A stretch of 64,000 bases of DNA from Opeltia flavorubescens (GCA_000442125.1 KE546980.1:992001-1056000); one strand, 5' to 3'. Counted from the first letter of the stretch, positions 25,060 through 36,370 are shown. The notes: generated from the letters alone by a model not told the origin. Made by a program: numbers and translations.

Positions 25060-26426
25060 TGTATACTCGGGAAAGTGGTTCTGGACACTTGACTATTGTC
25101 CTGATGTTTGAAGGTTCCTTATAGCTATGTCGCTCATTGTGAAATTTGGCGAGACTTGTCTCTAATTGACTTCTTTTCCGATTGAATGAGAAGCTAAACT
25201 TAGCATCTGATACCGACTGGGTCTCGGCCAGTACGGAAGCGCCACATACATACCCCTAAAACCGCCTTTATTTCGCATGGAGGACGTTGTGAGGTGATAG
25301 CTCGGTTCACTAATGATTAGACTTTGAAGCGGTCGATCTCACGTTGTCGAAAAAATGCAACCACGTAACAAGGCTGATTGTATCTTCCGCTTCAGAGCTG
25401 AATATGTATTGGGATATCGGCGAAGCCTGTGCCACTATCGATTCTCTAGAGGAATGGGCAACTTCCATGGTTGCGCTGCACGTTAGAATAAGACTAAACA
25501 GGGTAATCCTTGTACGGGGAAGCTAAAAGTGTCAAGGTGAGCATCTCCACGTGGAACTACTCGAAAAGCAGACGAGTGTCACAGCAATGAAACACTCCAT
25601 GGTCAAGAGAATTCACCTCGGCATTGAATCAAACGCTTTTCACATGTCTTTCCAGTAATTATGCGGATGGTGTAATTTGGCAATGACCATGACCATTGAT
25701 GTGAGACTTGTATTGGCTGATATCCCCTATACTTACATCGCCATCGTCTGAACATGAAGGGAGTGAAAATCCTACGACGTAACTGATATGCTGTGATAGA
25801 TGCGCATATGTAGCCAGGCTAATCATCCTGCTAGACATTGATACAGGCGTTTGTAGCTTTAGCGGCTGGTGTACGACACTAGGGTAGGCAAGGAGTCAAA
25901 GAGAACCACGGTCTGGAGGTTGCAATAGAGTGTTGCTGCAAAGAATCGTTAGCGCTGACTACTCGTATCCAAGCTTTGCAATCAATCAGATCTCGCAATC
26001 CGTCGTGGGGCTTGGCGCTAAGCCGTCCTAATCGGGTAAGAGCGTATCCACACTAACCTTATAGGGCAGCTTTTCCCAGGTCCGTTCGATCGATTTGATA
26101 GTACGCTCTGTCTACTTGTCTACGATCCTCCGTGGCGCTTTGCGGCGCTTGTTCGCCTGCGAACAGACCATGGAGATGGACTTACTGCTGCTGCCGCACT
26201 TTTACTAATGGTCTGGTAGGGCTTATTCTTGAATTAGTCCACCTGCAAGTCTTTTTCACTCCACTGCCTAAGCATGGTCGAACTACGCCGTTCCAAGTAC
26301 CTAATGAACGAATAGATATCATCGCTTTTGCTTCCGAGGCTCTTGCTCCCCATCCATGAGTGATTTCGTTCCCTTTCTGTTTCTCCATTGTTCTTATTCG
26401 ATCGTAAAGCACGATAGAGTTTTAGA
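25060..26426. other. Divergent intergenic region between UbiA-type gene and P450
   Basis: A 1.37-kb spacer shared by two divergent metabolic genes. It has several short open frames but none with splice logic or recognisable protein. It is the natural place for pathway-specific control sites; I could not identify a clear palindromic operator by eye. Confidence 0.5.
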
Positions 26427-28398
26427 ATGGCTAATTCTCAAAAGCTTTTCTTTTCCGCAGCTGGTGGAATCCTGTCTCACTTACTGGTCCTTAGAAAGGG
26501 CGAGTGGCATACCAAAGCTTCAAGCTTACTTGTGTTCTGGCTAGCTTCAATAGTGTTCTTATTTGCGTGCGAGACTGTTCTGTCCGACAGTGATTTATGG
26601 AGCGGTCTGCAACATAGCCTCGTATACGTTCTTGTCTACTTCTCCGCTCTTATCTGTAGTCTCCTCGTATATCGCGGCTTCTGGCATCCTCTTCGTCACT
26701 TTGAAGGTCCTCGGGTAGCTTCATTGAGTAAGCTGTGGCATTTGTATTACAACAGATCTTCCCAGAACCATCTTTTTCTCCATGATCTCTACAAGCGCTA
26801 CGGAACCTTTGTACGGACAGGTATGCTGCCTTTGACCCTCAACCTTGACAATGTCGATGACCATCACATGATAGGCCCTAATGAATTGACCATTTATTGC
26901 CATGAAGCCTTCGAGGCTATGGACGGGCGCGGGAGTCCTTGCCAGAAAACAGACTGGCATGACATTCTTTTACCAGAAATTGCCATCAACAGCACGAGGG
27001 TCCAGGAAGAACATGACCGTCGGCGCCGAACTTGGCTCCATGCTTTCTCTCCTAGAGGTTTGCATAGCTCCTAAGCTTAAGCTTTGCCAAATGCTGATTC
27101 TTATAGCCCTTTGCGAGTATGACAAACGAGTCAACATACATGCTACCCATCTTGAGAGCCGTATTGCAGCCCTGAATGCTGGTGATGGCTTTGTCAATGT
27201 CGTCCCGGTCTTTCACTGGTTTTCCGTCGACGTGATGGGGGACTTGACATTTTCCAAGTCTTTCAATATGCTTGAAAACGGAGAAGCTCATCCTATTGCA
27301 GGGCTGCTAAATGACTCTTTTGATATCGTTGGCATCTTCAGTCCAGTCCCTTGGCTGCTGCGAATCGGCTTAGACCTCCTTCCTGGTCTTCCGGTGGTAA
27401 AGAAATGGCACCGTTTAGTAAAGCTGAGCAGGGACCTTATGAATGAACGTAGAGAGGTAATTAGTAGTTTTCACTGGAACTTCGTCTCTGCGATCACACA
27501 AATTAACATACCATGATCTGCAGAAGAGCGGCGAAGTATGCGATATTTCGAATTGGCTGATCAACCATGATAAAAGATACGAGCCCACTAACGAGGATGT
27601 GCGTTGGCTCCATGGCGATGCATTAAGTGCGATTATTGCTGGCAGGTGAGTAGGTACTCCGAGGATAGATGAATCCATCTACATTGGTACAGTGATTCTG
27701 TTGCCGGAACGCTAGTCTACATCTTTTACGAGCTGGCAGCCAGTCCCAAAGATCAGGACAAGGTCGCAAGGGAGCTTCTGCACATTGACATACTCGATCG
27801 CAAAACGCTGCGATCCCTTCCTCACCTGAACGGCGTGATCAACGAAGCATTGCGTTTACATCCGCCTGTACCAACCCACGGTTCCCGCCAAGTCCCACCG
27901 GAGGGCATCATGATCGCAGGCCACTTTGTCCCAGGTGAAACCAATCTATTTGCTCCTAGATATACCATTGCAAGATGTAAGGTTTATCCACTAAACATCG
28001 ACAAATTTTTGCTCACGTATACCGAAGTACCGTGCTATTTCGGTCGACCCAATGATTTCGTACCGGAGCGTTGGTACAGCGCACCAGAAATGATCAAGAA
28101 CACAAGAGCGTTCACGCCCTTTAACCAAGGTCAGTCATCCTGTACCAATGAAAGCCCCGTTGGCGCTGGATTGGATTGCAAGAGTTGATGAATATGGCCA
28201 GGCAGGTATGGATGCATTGGTAAGAACCTGGCGATATCAGAACTTCAAGTGGTTATTGCACTTCTCATATCTAGATACCATGTCAGATTTGCGCCTGGTG
28301 AGGATGGGACTAGAGCAGTGAACGAAATGAAGGACAGATTTACGGTCTTGCCCGGACCCTTGAAACTAGCCTTTGAGAAAAGGATGGCAAGTACGTAA
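26427..28398 (+). CDS. Cytochrome P450 monooxygenase, microsomal
   Basis: Seven exons (26427-26821, 26876-27057, 27107-27456, 27524-27645, 27693-27976, 28028-28129, 28202-28398) total 1632 nt, 543 aa. Unspliced, the locus looks broken; with introns of 48-72 bp every phase closes. The N-terminus has about three membrane helices, then the hinge FWHPLRHFEGP. The I-helix AGSDSVAGT, the K-helix ExxR (Glu401, Arg404), FVPERW and the haem loop FNQGRYGCIG with Cys483 are all present. Family knowledge: P450s with this long N-terminus and an RTGPNELT segment occur mostly in fungal secondary metabolism. Together with the divergent UbiA-type enzyme, it may oxidise that enzyme's terpenoid product; this is inference. 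The exon starting 28028 is the least certain, since the acceptor is weak. Confidence 0.9.
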
Positions 28399-29422
28399 AA
28401 CGGTCGGGCTTTGAGCACTGGCCAATCGGCTATTTTGGTCTTGCTTAAGGATCGGCCCTCCCTCCCGAACCTTAGTTTGGTTCCATTGTCATGGGTTCAG
28501 TTTTCATGGATGGGATCCAATTGTACGATTCAGTATGATCCAGCGCAAGTAATGGCACAGCTGCAAGACATGGCATGGGTGATGCTAGGCCGCAATTTGG
28601 GTTCATCAACCCTAGCACAATTTGGAAAGGATAATCAGACCGAATTGCTATGCAATCCTGTGGCTTTGGATTATGACGGTGGGTGTGTGTGTGTTACCCC
28701 TCTTTGCTGCAGCCATTCTCAAGTATCTTGACCCTTTCGTGGGCTTCCTTGGTAATTTCGTCTGGCTTTATCTTCGCTACTGACATCATCTTAGTGCCTC
28801 TCTTGTCAACTGGATGTTCTACACTTGGCTATTTTATTTGCGAAATGACATTGTACTGTCTTATCAGTATACAGATGCGTAGTCGCTATCTTCGCAATTG
28901 TTTTTAGAGATTCTCCACGCATTTGATTCATTAGTCTCGTCCTCATCAAATTGGGTCTCCGTTGCTAGACATAAATGGTTCTATAGTGCAGATATGCTAT
29001 CGAGCGGGTGAGCATGCAGGTATGTCGATCGTCCTTGTTTCATCCCTTATCGTACTAATTTGACGCATGAACCCATTGGGAATCCCAGCTGAACAACCTT
29101 AACTTGCTAGTGTTTTCCTGCTACCACCCTCGCCTAACTCATCCACTCAATCTCGATAGACATTGGCCGAAGTAGGTCTGCTGCAGGGCCTGTACCGTTT
29201 GTCGATCACTTCTTTCCACGAATTCCAATGCCACCCAATCATGCGAGCTTGCGGCCAACGGCCATACTTTAACCTTAAACAATGGCGTTCGGTAGAAAAA
29301 GATGCCCAGTCGACTAAAGTACGGAATTTCCCCATAACAGTCTGTTTTGGAGATATCTTTCCAGCATCTATCTTACGTGTCCAAGCTCACGACTCAGTCA
29401 AGTACATGAGCGATAGAACACT
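28399..29422. other. Intergenic, about 1 kb
   Basis: Between the P450 and the 7-TM gene, both rightward. Short frames near 28,411-28,907 show no family signature and no convincing splice structure. I see no repeat. Confidence 0.5.
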
Positions 29423-30683
29423 ATGGCCACCCTTCCTCTCATGGGCCTTCGCGAACTTGCGGTCATTATCATTTTCACGATCTTAGCAACGCTCGTCGTT
29501 GTTGGCCGTTTCTGGGCTAGGTGGGCGCGAAAGACCAAGATTGCTGCCAACGACTACCTAGTTCTGGCCGCATTGGTAATCATCCGCCTTTTCTGACCAG
29601 AGGAATGTCACTGAGATTTATGCCATCAGGTTTTTACCTGGGGTGTCACGGTTGATGCCATCGTTGGGTGCTTCAAAGCCGGAACAGGCAAGCATGTAGA
29701 AGACGTAACTAAAGATGAGTTACTAGTGACTGCAAAGGTAAGTTGATTTATTTAAAATACTCGAATATCAAATTTGATAGAAAGTGACCATTGCAGCTCT
29801 TTGTAGCCTTCCCTACATTATGGGGGCCCGCGGTGTCGTTGATGAAACTTGCAGTCTTGTCGCTTTATTTGACTATCTTCCGATCCAACAGGACATTCGA
29901 GGTAGCGGTTTACATGCTGATGGCAATAACAATCTGCTATGGATTTTCCGTTTGCGTGACCGGTCTTGCTATTTGCCATCCGGTTAGCGAGAACACCAAT
30001 CCCGAACCAACAGGGGCTTGTGCGAACAAGCTGATGTATTACTTTATTATTGCTATTATCAACATCGTTCTCGACTGGACCATTTTCTTGTTGCCAGTTC
30101 CAATGCTCTGGTCCTTGCAGGTAATTCTCTCACTCACATGGGGAGCCGTACCTTCGGCTGACCAGGACAGATGAAAACGGATCGAAAGATGGGTTTGTCA
30201 TTCTTATTCGGACTGGGTCTACTGTATATTTCCCAAACCCTAACAGTCAGACACTAAGGTATCGCACAACTGACTACCTTCAGGGTATGCATCATCTCCG
30301 TCTTCAAGACCATGTCTACCAAGCATCTCGACAGGAAGAACATTGCCTACACATCAGCCTTGGATTGGATCTGGTCCGTCTTGGAGGCAGATTTTGGCAT
30401 TATTTGCGCCTGTCTGCCTGTCATGCAACCCGTTTGGTCCACGCTGAAGGATTACTTCAGCAGCCTCACCAGCACTAAAGGAGCGACGTCGCAGCGATCG
30501 CTGCGGACTGTGTCAAGAAAATTACCGGATGAGCGGAAGGCTAAAAGACCGGTCGAGGATAAGTTGTATCCGCTTTCGAATCTTGAGGGTACCCGTAGTG
30601 ACACGAGATCGTTGCCAAGTGGATCGGATTCGGTTCTCGAGAAGGGTGAATTCGGTGAATCTGTTACCCGTTTTAACACTTAA
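29423..30683 (+). CDS. 7-TM rhodopsin-like fungal membrane protein (PTH11/SAT4 type)
   Basis: Five exons (29423-29575, 29630-29737, 29797-30120, 30171-30223, 30284-30683) give 1038 nt and 345 aa. Seven hydrophobic helices are followed by a polar cytosolic tail of about 85 residues. Conserved family cues are VVGRFWARW after the first helix, the NDYLVL step, the helix LFVAFPTLWGPAVSLMKLAVL, the GACAN loop, DWTIFLLPVPMLW and the last helix ADFGIICACLPVMQP. It lacks an N-terminal CFEM domain. Family knowledge: these Pezizomycotina-specific proteins are expanded in plant-associated fungi and are treated as candidate receptors or integral membrane partners; SAT4 members also occur inside secondary-metabolite clusters. 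A link with the adjacent P450 is possible but unproven. The donor at 30224 was chosen because it alone gives LGLLVCIISVFK in frame. Confidence 0.9.
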
Positions 30684-30735
30684 TAAGTACAAGGAAATTT
30701 GAAAGATACAAAGGTGCGTGGTTGGTTTTGTACAG

Positions 30736-30755
30736 ATAGGATAGGATAGGATAGG
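30736..30755 (+). repeat. Pentanucleotide microsatellite (ATAGG)4
   Basis: Four perfect head-to-tail ATAGG units downstream of the 7-TM gene. It is a simple sequence repeat that also presents four GATA cores; a regulatory role is not claimed. Confidence 0.9.
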
Positions 30756-31236
30756 ATGGTTTTGTATGGTATGTGGTGATGGATAGCACTCATTTATTCT
30801 GACCCATCATGGGAATCTACTGGGAATTGTGAATGGTTTTGCAAATACGAATAACGCTTTGCGTATCGAATATTTTCCTATCGAAGACTCGGATTCGGGG
30901 ACTGCACCCGGAGACTTTGTAGGAGAGTATGCTTCTTACGCAGAAAATATTGCCTTTTCATGCCTGGGCTTTCATAAGCTAGATGAAGTAATGAAATATC
31001 AAGGCGAATAGTGGTGCCAGTAGTTTAATCTCCGCCCAAAATCAAATCCTCTGTCAGAGCCCCTATTTCGGCGCAAAACTCCAAATGGGTAAACGGCTTA
31101 TGAAGGATGCTAGACCTTGCGATCGAGATCTCTAAATTGGATTATAAGGATCCATTGGCCAATGCTGTGAGTAGAGAGGAACGAGGACGGTTATTATTGC
31201 CACAAGAGGGCCTCTTTGAATAGAAATGGCAGGATG

Positions 31237-31257
31237 ACGCGACGCGACCGTGACGCG
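31237..31257. promoter_or_regulatory. Clustered ACGCG motifs upstream of MCM10
   Basis: Three ACGCG cores at 31237, 31242 and 31253, 70-90 bp before the MCM10 ATG; the last overlaps an inverted GCGC-TGA-GCGC. In yeasts, ACGCG(T) is the MCB element bound by MBF at G1/S, and it controls replication genes. These copies match the core only (no full ACGCGT), so function is inferred from core, spacing and target gene. Confidence 0.55.
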
Positions 31258-31326
31258 CTGAGCGCTTCTGACGTCTATGGCAACGCTTTCGGTTGGCATC
31301 AGAACATACTCTCCACTGTAGAGGAC

Positions 31327-33863
31327 ATGGCTGGNATAGGTAAGTCACAAGACTTAGATCCGGAGGATGGTTCTGATTTGGTCACGCTGCAGATACTGAA
31401 CAGCAATGGCCTCCTCGTTCGCCTTTCGAAGCTCTACTTAGCTCTCCGAGTGGGCGATCCCAAGCTCGTAAATTCTACGATCGCACTTCACCTTCACCTT
31501 CGCCATTGAAAAAGGCTGCTGCAACCCCTAACCTGAATATGATGCACCACACTCACATGGGGGAAGGTCACTCGTCTGGCAACGAAGATGATGAAGACGA
31601 GGAGACCCTGCAGCTTCGCTTGCAAGCCCTAGAGGCTAAGCTGAAATTGAAGAAGCTACAACAGAAGAAAAATAAGAACCCAATAAATACTTCAGATATC
31701 GAAAACGAGCGTCCAGCAAGTTCGACGATAAGTCTCGAGACGGCAACCAAGAGCACGGGTGAAGAAAGGGATTGGCTGAAATTGGAGCGTCCAGGACGCA
31801 AAATAAATGGATCGGCGCCTGTGCAAGTTTCCGCCTCACCACAACGGAAGCAGATCAACAAAGAGGCTCCAAGATCTCCTGGTAGAATACTGCTGGGTAT
31901 TGACAAGGGTCTCAAAGGGAAAAATGTATCGCTTCGACGAGCTCCTGAGCCAAAGCGAAGTCAAATCTTGGATGATCCTTTCCTGGAAGACGCTTTCAGA
32001 TCCAGAGAACTAGCTCAACGATCAAATTATCATGGTTCCAGCACTCGCAGACATNATCCGGAGTCAAAGCCGATGACTTTTAGCGAAAGAATTGCGGATA
32101 CAAGACAGCGCGATAAAGAACAGAAGGAGAAAGCAAGGCTCCTACAAAGAAATCGAAGTACAGGTTTCGGCATTGGTATGGCAGCATTGGAGTCTCTAAG
32201 GAATACGGCCGATGAGGAAGCCAAAATTACCGCAGTGTCAAGCAAGCGAACTACGGCCGAGCCTGCCTTCTCGCGCGAGGAAGTACTCAGAGCAGCCAGC
32301 AAGCCCAACGGAGGCCTCGTCCGCAGAGATAGTGCTGCCTCTGCGAACCAGGCAGTAAGACGACGTAGAGACTTTGAAAACCCTAACGCTCTCCCGGGAT
32401 TCGTAAAGCCAACAGAACGACCCGCAAAGGCACGTTCTCCTTCTCCGCCGGCAGCGAAATCAAAATCATCATCGAATACAAAACCCATTCCAACAGACCC
32501 TTCCCTTTTCGAACCTTTCTCCTCCGTTCACCTTACTAAAAGGCTCATCCCTCACGACTCCCTGACCGAAGCCCTCACCGGGAGATCCATCCTCCTCCTA
32601 CCCGATGTCCTCGGCACCGTAAAAGCCCCCGATTACTCCCTTCCCGACGACCTAGAAGCAGACTACGTAATCCTCGCCATCATCGCCTCGAAATCCACTC
32701 CCCTAACCCACAAAGACACCAAACAAAATGCCAAAAATCCCTCAAAACCCCCCTCTTCCACAGACGACGTCCCCAAATCCTCCCTAACCGAAGCCGCCGA
32801 AAGCGAAGCCAACGAAAAGGGCAAATACATGGCCCTAACCCTCACCGACCTAAAATGGTCCCTAGACCTCTACCTCTTCACGAGCGCCTTCACCCGCTTC
32901 CGAAAACTCACCCCGGGGACCGTCATCGCCGTCTTAAACCCAAACATCATGCCCCCGCCCCCGCATAACCCGCATAATAACCGTTTCTCCCTTATTTTGA
33001 ACTCCAATGATGATACCATCCTTGAGGTTGGCACGAGTCGGGATTTGGGCTGGTGTAGTGCTGTGAAGAAAGATGGGAGGGGGTGTGAGGCGTGGGTTGA
33101 TAGGAGGCATACGGGTGTTTGCGAGTTTCATGTTGATCGTGTGGTTGAAAGGGGGAGGAGGGGGAGGATGGATATTAATGGTGTTGGTGTTCCTTTTGGT
33201 CCTGGTGGGAAGGGGGGGTCGAGGTCGGGGTTTTGGGGCGGTGGTGCTGGTGGAACGAAACGCGGTGGTAATTCTTCGGCTTGGCTGGGCGGAAATAAGT
33301 CTAATAGAGCGGAAGGAGGGAAGGGGGAGTATTTGAGTCAGGGAGGTGCGCGGTATGATCGTTCTAGCCAGAGTACGTATTTCGTCGGCGGTCGGACGGC
33401 GGGTTCCGGAACCGGACAGAGCGCCGCTAGTCTCCTGGACGGAGATGGCCTGGCTGATCGTGGAGGGAGGGAGGAGAGAGTCAGGAAAAGAATGGCGGAG
33501 AGGGAACGAGAGAGGGAGATTGCAAAACAATTAGGGGAAATGGGTAAGGGGATGGGTGGCGAGTATTTGAAAATCAGACATCAGGACCAGCCGGTTTCGG
33601 AGGGGAGGGAGGAACACAGTGAGGCTGGGAGTAGGGAGGTTGTTGATGCGGCGACGCTGGGTTTGAAGGGGAATAAGGCGGGGGATGTGCAGTTGAGTCC
33701 GGTGAAGAAGAGGAGGGCTGGTGGTGTAGGGGAGGGAGGGGCGAGGAAGAAGACGAGGTTTTTGACGGAGAAGGGGATTCGGGAGGCGGGGAGGGAGAGT
33801 TTGGGTGTTGTAGGGAGAGAGGAGGGACGGGAGGATGAGGATGATGAGTTGGATATTGTGTAA
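31327..33863 (+). CDS. MCM10: DNA replication factor Mcm10
   Basis: Two exons, 31327-31339 and 31393-33863 (2484 nt, 827 aa). The 13-nt first exon gives MAGI and joins DTEQQWPPRSPFEALLSSP, the usual fungal Mcm10 start. Parts in order are a short coiled coil (about 80-100), basic linker, OB-fold (about 400-555, with LYLFTSAFTRF and TPGTVIAVLNPN), and the CCCH zinc finger (about 559-584) carried by CSAVKKDGRGC and GVCEFH. A Gly/Arg/Glu-rich tail follows. Mcm10 binds single-stranded DNA, the CMG helicase and Pol alpha, and is needed for origin activation. Two unresolved bases (31335, a silent Gly position, and 32055) fall inside. Plus-strand composition flips from C-rich to G-rich near 33,000, within the OB-fold. 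The gene is convergent with RNase H2 subunit B. Confidence 0.95.
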
Positions 33864-34574
33864 AATGCCGTTCGATAGAGTATACTTGACTTCATCCGTG
33901 CATTTCGTTTCTTTTCAATGACTACGTATCCTATCCTCCCTTCATGCACTAGACCGAGAGATCAGATTAATCTTGCCACGCGGAACACTAATAAGAACCA
34001 GCATATTGTCCAAAGTTCATCGCGTATCCCTTTGCAGCATTACCTCATACCCTTCCTTCCAGACGACCCCAATATCCAAGAAGTTTGTCTCATCCATCTA
34101 CACAACACCCCTTCGAATCGCGCGCTCTCTCTCCCCTGACCTTCCAATTATACATACTCTTTCACCCTTTCTACCAAACGGGAAAAATATACATTCCCTT
34201 TGCAAGCCCTTAGTCGAGAAGAAGTCGACGTATTCTTTTTAATCACAGGAGTTGACAAAATAGGGAGGTAGGTATAGAGATATATATACACCTTCGGGAT
34301 GGACTTGGATTTCTTGCTGAAACCATTCAGCAGGACGAAACTCCGTCGAGATTGTTATCAGGGTTTTCTCGGAGCATGAAAGGCGTCGCGAGGCCGTTCA
34401 CTGCCGGAACGGTCTTATCACATTCGGTCGATCCTGTGGACAAGTCCGTGTTCCGACATGTCGGAGTCCCTCTAGTAAGAGAGAACGCTCAATGAGCGAG
34501 ACCGGAGAAATCCAACATTTCCTCCAACCTGGCTCGATGACGAGTATAGATCCAGTATTCCAAATCATAAGATC
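33864..34574. other. Convergent intergenic region, MCM10 and RNase H2B 3' ends
   Basis: A 711-bp spacer holding the 3' regions of two convergent genes. C/T-rich near 34,000-34,200. No supportable gene or repeat. Confidence 0.5.
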
Positions 34575-35963
34575 TCACTTCTTCACAGCAGGCTTTTTGC
34601 CGAAGAAATCACTCATTTTTTTCATGCCACTTACATTCACCTTCTTCAGATCTCTGATGCCTTTTGTCTGACTGGCTTTCAATCTCTTATCCTCTTCTTC
34701 CTTCTTTCGCTTCTTCTCCGCTTTTTCTTCTCCTGCTTCGTCATCGTCGATGAAGTCCCTTTTGCGGCTGAAGTCGGATAGGGAGCGGGAAGCTTGTACT
34801 TCGGCGCGGAGTTTGGAGATGTGGTTGAGGTGGGTGTCGAGGGGGGTGAAGTTTATAGGACTTGATGGGGAGGAGAAGATGGTTTTGATGGCTGAGGCGA
34901 GGGCAGGGGGGATGTAGGATGTGATGATGAAGTAGAGCGCTGTGCGCATGCGAAGGAGGTTCCGGATCTCATCGGGGATCATTGATTGAGGAGGTGGGTC
35001 TGGGATTGTGATATCTGTTTGGGCCGATGCGTCTGACGCAACGGTGTCGCTTGTTGTTGAAGTAGCTTGCGACTCCGCAGTACCAGTTGATTGAGATTCA
35101 GGCTGGGAGATTGAGTCGGCGTTGCCTAATGACATAGAGCTTTCCTCCCTCTTCAAACCTAGGGTAGGTATCTCAAGAGCCTTTGAAACGAATTTAATTT
35201 CCATACTTGCTGGCAAGCCTTTCGCTGTCATCCTCTTTGCTTTTGCCATGAGCTCAGCTGTCAATTTATCCATGTTCAAACGGTACATCTTCTCGTCTCC
35301 CGCTTCAACGGTATCGCATACAGCTGCCATCCTTGCTTCCACGGTGGATTGTATAGGTTCAGACTCCATTATTTGTCTGAAGTGCTTAGATCTCTCGGAA
35401 GGCGCTTCGAGCAGATCGTCCAGCGATAGGAATAGGCCTTTCGCACTCTTGTTGACTTGGGTATAGAGTGATGGTAGCATCAGAAAAAGTGGATCAATTG
35501 GTGTTGCGACCAGCAATTCGGGCTCCTTGATGGTGTGACCTTGGGCGATTGAACGAGAAGATGATCCAGTACCATTAACGCAATTTGCAACCTCTGTGCG
35601 AAGACTATTGCCAGCGATCTGATTTGATGCCTCACCCGATAGCTCGTTGTGTTTCACATCGGTACTGTCACCTCCGCTTTCACTAGACTCGAAAACCACC
35701 CTTGGACCAAGTAACCAGCTGCAACGGCTTTTCTTTGGAGCAGCAATCCGTTGAAATTCGTAGATGCCGTTCCTTGGACAGAAGTAATAGCGACATGGCT
35801 TCGACGTAGCAGGGTGAGCCAGTGTACATATTCGGGCATCTGGGCCAGCTTGGGAAAGGAGAAGCAGGAGTTTGACAGGATCGGACTCTGGTTTCGGTAC
35901 CACAGAAGTCGTCTCTGTTTCTGCTCTACTAATGGGCGCTGCTTTCGCCTTTCGAGTCTTCAT
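34575..35963 (-). CDS. RNH202: Ribonuclease H2 subunit B
   Basis: Single exon; with the ATG at 35963 the protein is 462 aa and starts MKTRKAKAAP, the pattern I expect in this family. An in-frame ATG at 35999 would add 12 residues. The N-terminal triple-barrel segment is visible in VKLLLLLSQAG, ICTLAHPATSKPCRYYFC and NGIYEFQRI. A helical middle, an acidic linker and a Lys-rich tail follow. The extreme C-terminus has MKKMSDFFGKK, close to a PCNA-interacting peptide (QxxhxxFF) but with Met in place of Gln. RNase H2 is a heterotrimer that removes ribonucleotides from DNA and RNA in hybrids; the B subunit is structural and ties it to PCNA. Two perfect ACGCGT sites lie 56-81 bp upstream of the chosen start. 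Confidence 0.9.
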   Translation of the reverse strand: MKTRKAKAAPISRAETETTSVVPKPESDPVKLLLLLSQAGPDARICTLAHPATSKPCRYYFCPRNGIYEFQRIAAPKKSRCSWLLGPRVVFESSESGGDSTDVKHNELSGEASNQIAGNSLRTEVANCVNGTGSSSRSIAQGHTIKEPELLVATPIDPLFLMLPSLYTQVNKSAKGLFLSLDDLLEAPSERSKHFRQIMESEPIQSTVEARMAAVCDTVEAGDEKMYRLNMDKLTAELMAKAKRMTAKGLPASMEIKFVSKALEIPTLGLKREESSMSLGNADSISQPESQSTGTAESQATSTTSDTVASDASAQTDITIPDPPPQSMIPDEIRNLLRMRTALYFIITSYIPPALASAIKTIFSSPSSPINFTPLDTHLNHISKLRAEVQASRSLSDFSRKRDFIDDDEAGEEKAEKKRKKEEEDKRLKASQTKGIRDLKKVNVSGMKKMSDFFGKKPAVKK

Positions 35964-36018
35964 GTTGGAGTTGAGTGGTGTGGTATCCTTCTCATACATA
36001 TGAAGGCCCAATTTCTTG

Positions 36019-36044
36019 ACGCGTGTGCGCGTCCCAGTACGCGT
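36019..36044. promoter_or_regulatory. Two perfect MCB elements (ACGCGT) upstream of RNase H2B
   Basis: ACGCGT occurs at 36019-36024 and 36039-36044, exactly 20 bp start to start (about two helical turns), with a GCGCG core between them. The palindromic ACGCGT is the MBF site for G1/S transcription in yeasts. Position just upstream of a DNA-repair/replication gene supports function; cell-cycle regulation itself is inferred. Confidence 0.7.
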
Positions 36045-36370
36045 CTCCCCGCAGGGTTTTGCACGGACCCCGCGCCTACGCTAGGCTTAAAGGCTCTTCG
36101 TCACTCGATGCAATACACCCTTTGCAGGGAAGAGCCGACCATGCCCTCATCCTTCGAGAAACTTTGTGATGCCGTCATGCCATCTCCCTGTTCCGCCTTC
36201 TCCAGTTTCGGCTTGGAACAGTACTACATTCCAAGCAAGTGCTCGACTAGGATAGTTCTGAGGAAATACGAAAGATGAGATTGGGAAGCGAATTCTTGAC
36301 TGAAGATGAAGTAGAAAATACTTGTTCTCGGTACTAAGGTTTTTACCAGTCCCGCAAAAAATTGAGAAGG
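36045..36370. other. Intergenic, 326 bp
   Basis: Lies upstream of the MCB pair and downstream of the aspartic-protease-like remnant. I find no gene or repeat. Confidence 0.5.

Larger units (their letters stand above)
30684..31326. other. Intergenic upstream of MCM10
   Basis: A 643-bp spacer that holds a short ATAGG tandem repeat at 30736-30755 and a group of ACGCG motifs at 31237-31257, both listed separately. No further gene is seen. Confidence 0.55.

Noticed and set aside
25860-26360. Possible transposase remnant in the UbiA-P450 spacer.
   Set aside because: A few words resembled transposase text on the reverse strand, but no terminal repeats, target duplication or catalytic motif could be shown.
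26427-28398. The P450 locus first looked like a pseudogene because unspliced frames are short and carry stops.
   Set aside because: Six small GT-AG introns restore one 543-aa frame with ExxR, PERW and the haem Cys loop, and all exon phases agree.
34600-34740. C/T-rich tract opposite the RNase H2B tail taken as another case of the skew switch.
   Set aside because: Much of it comes from Lys/Glu codons of the basic tail, so it is only weak support for the general pattern.
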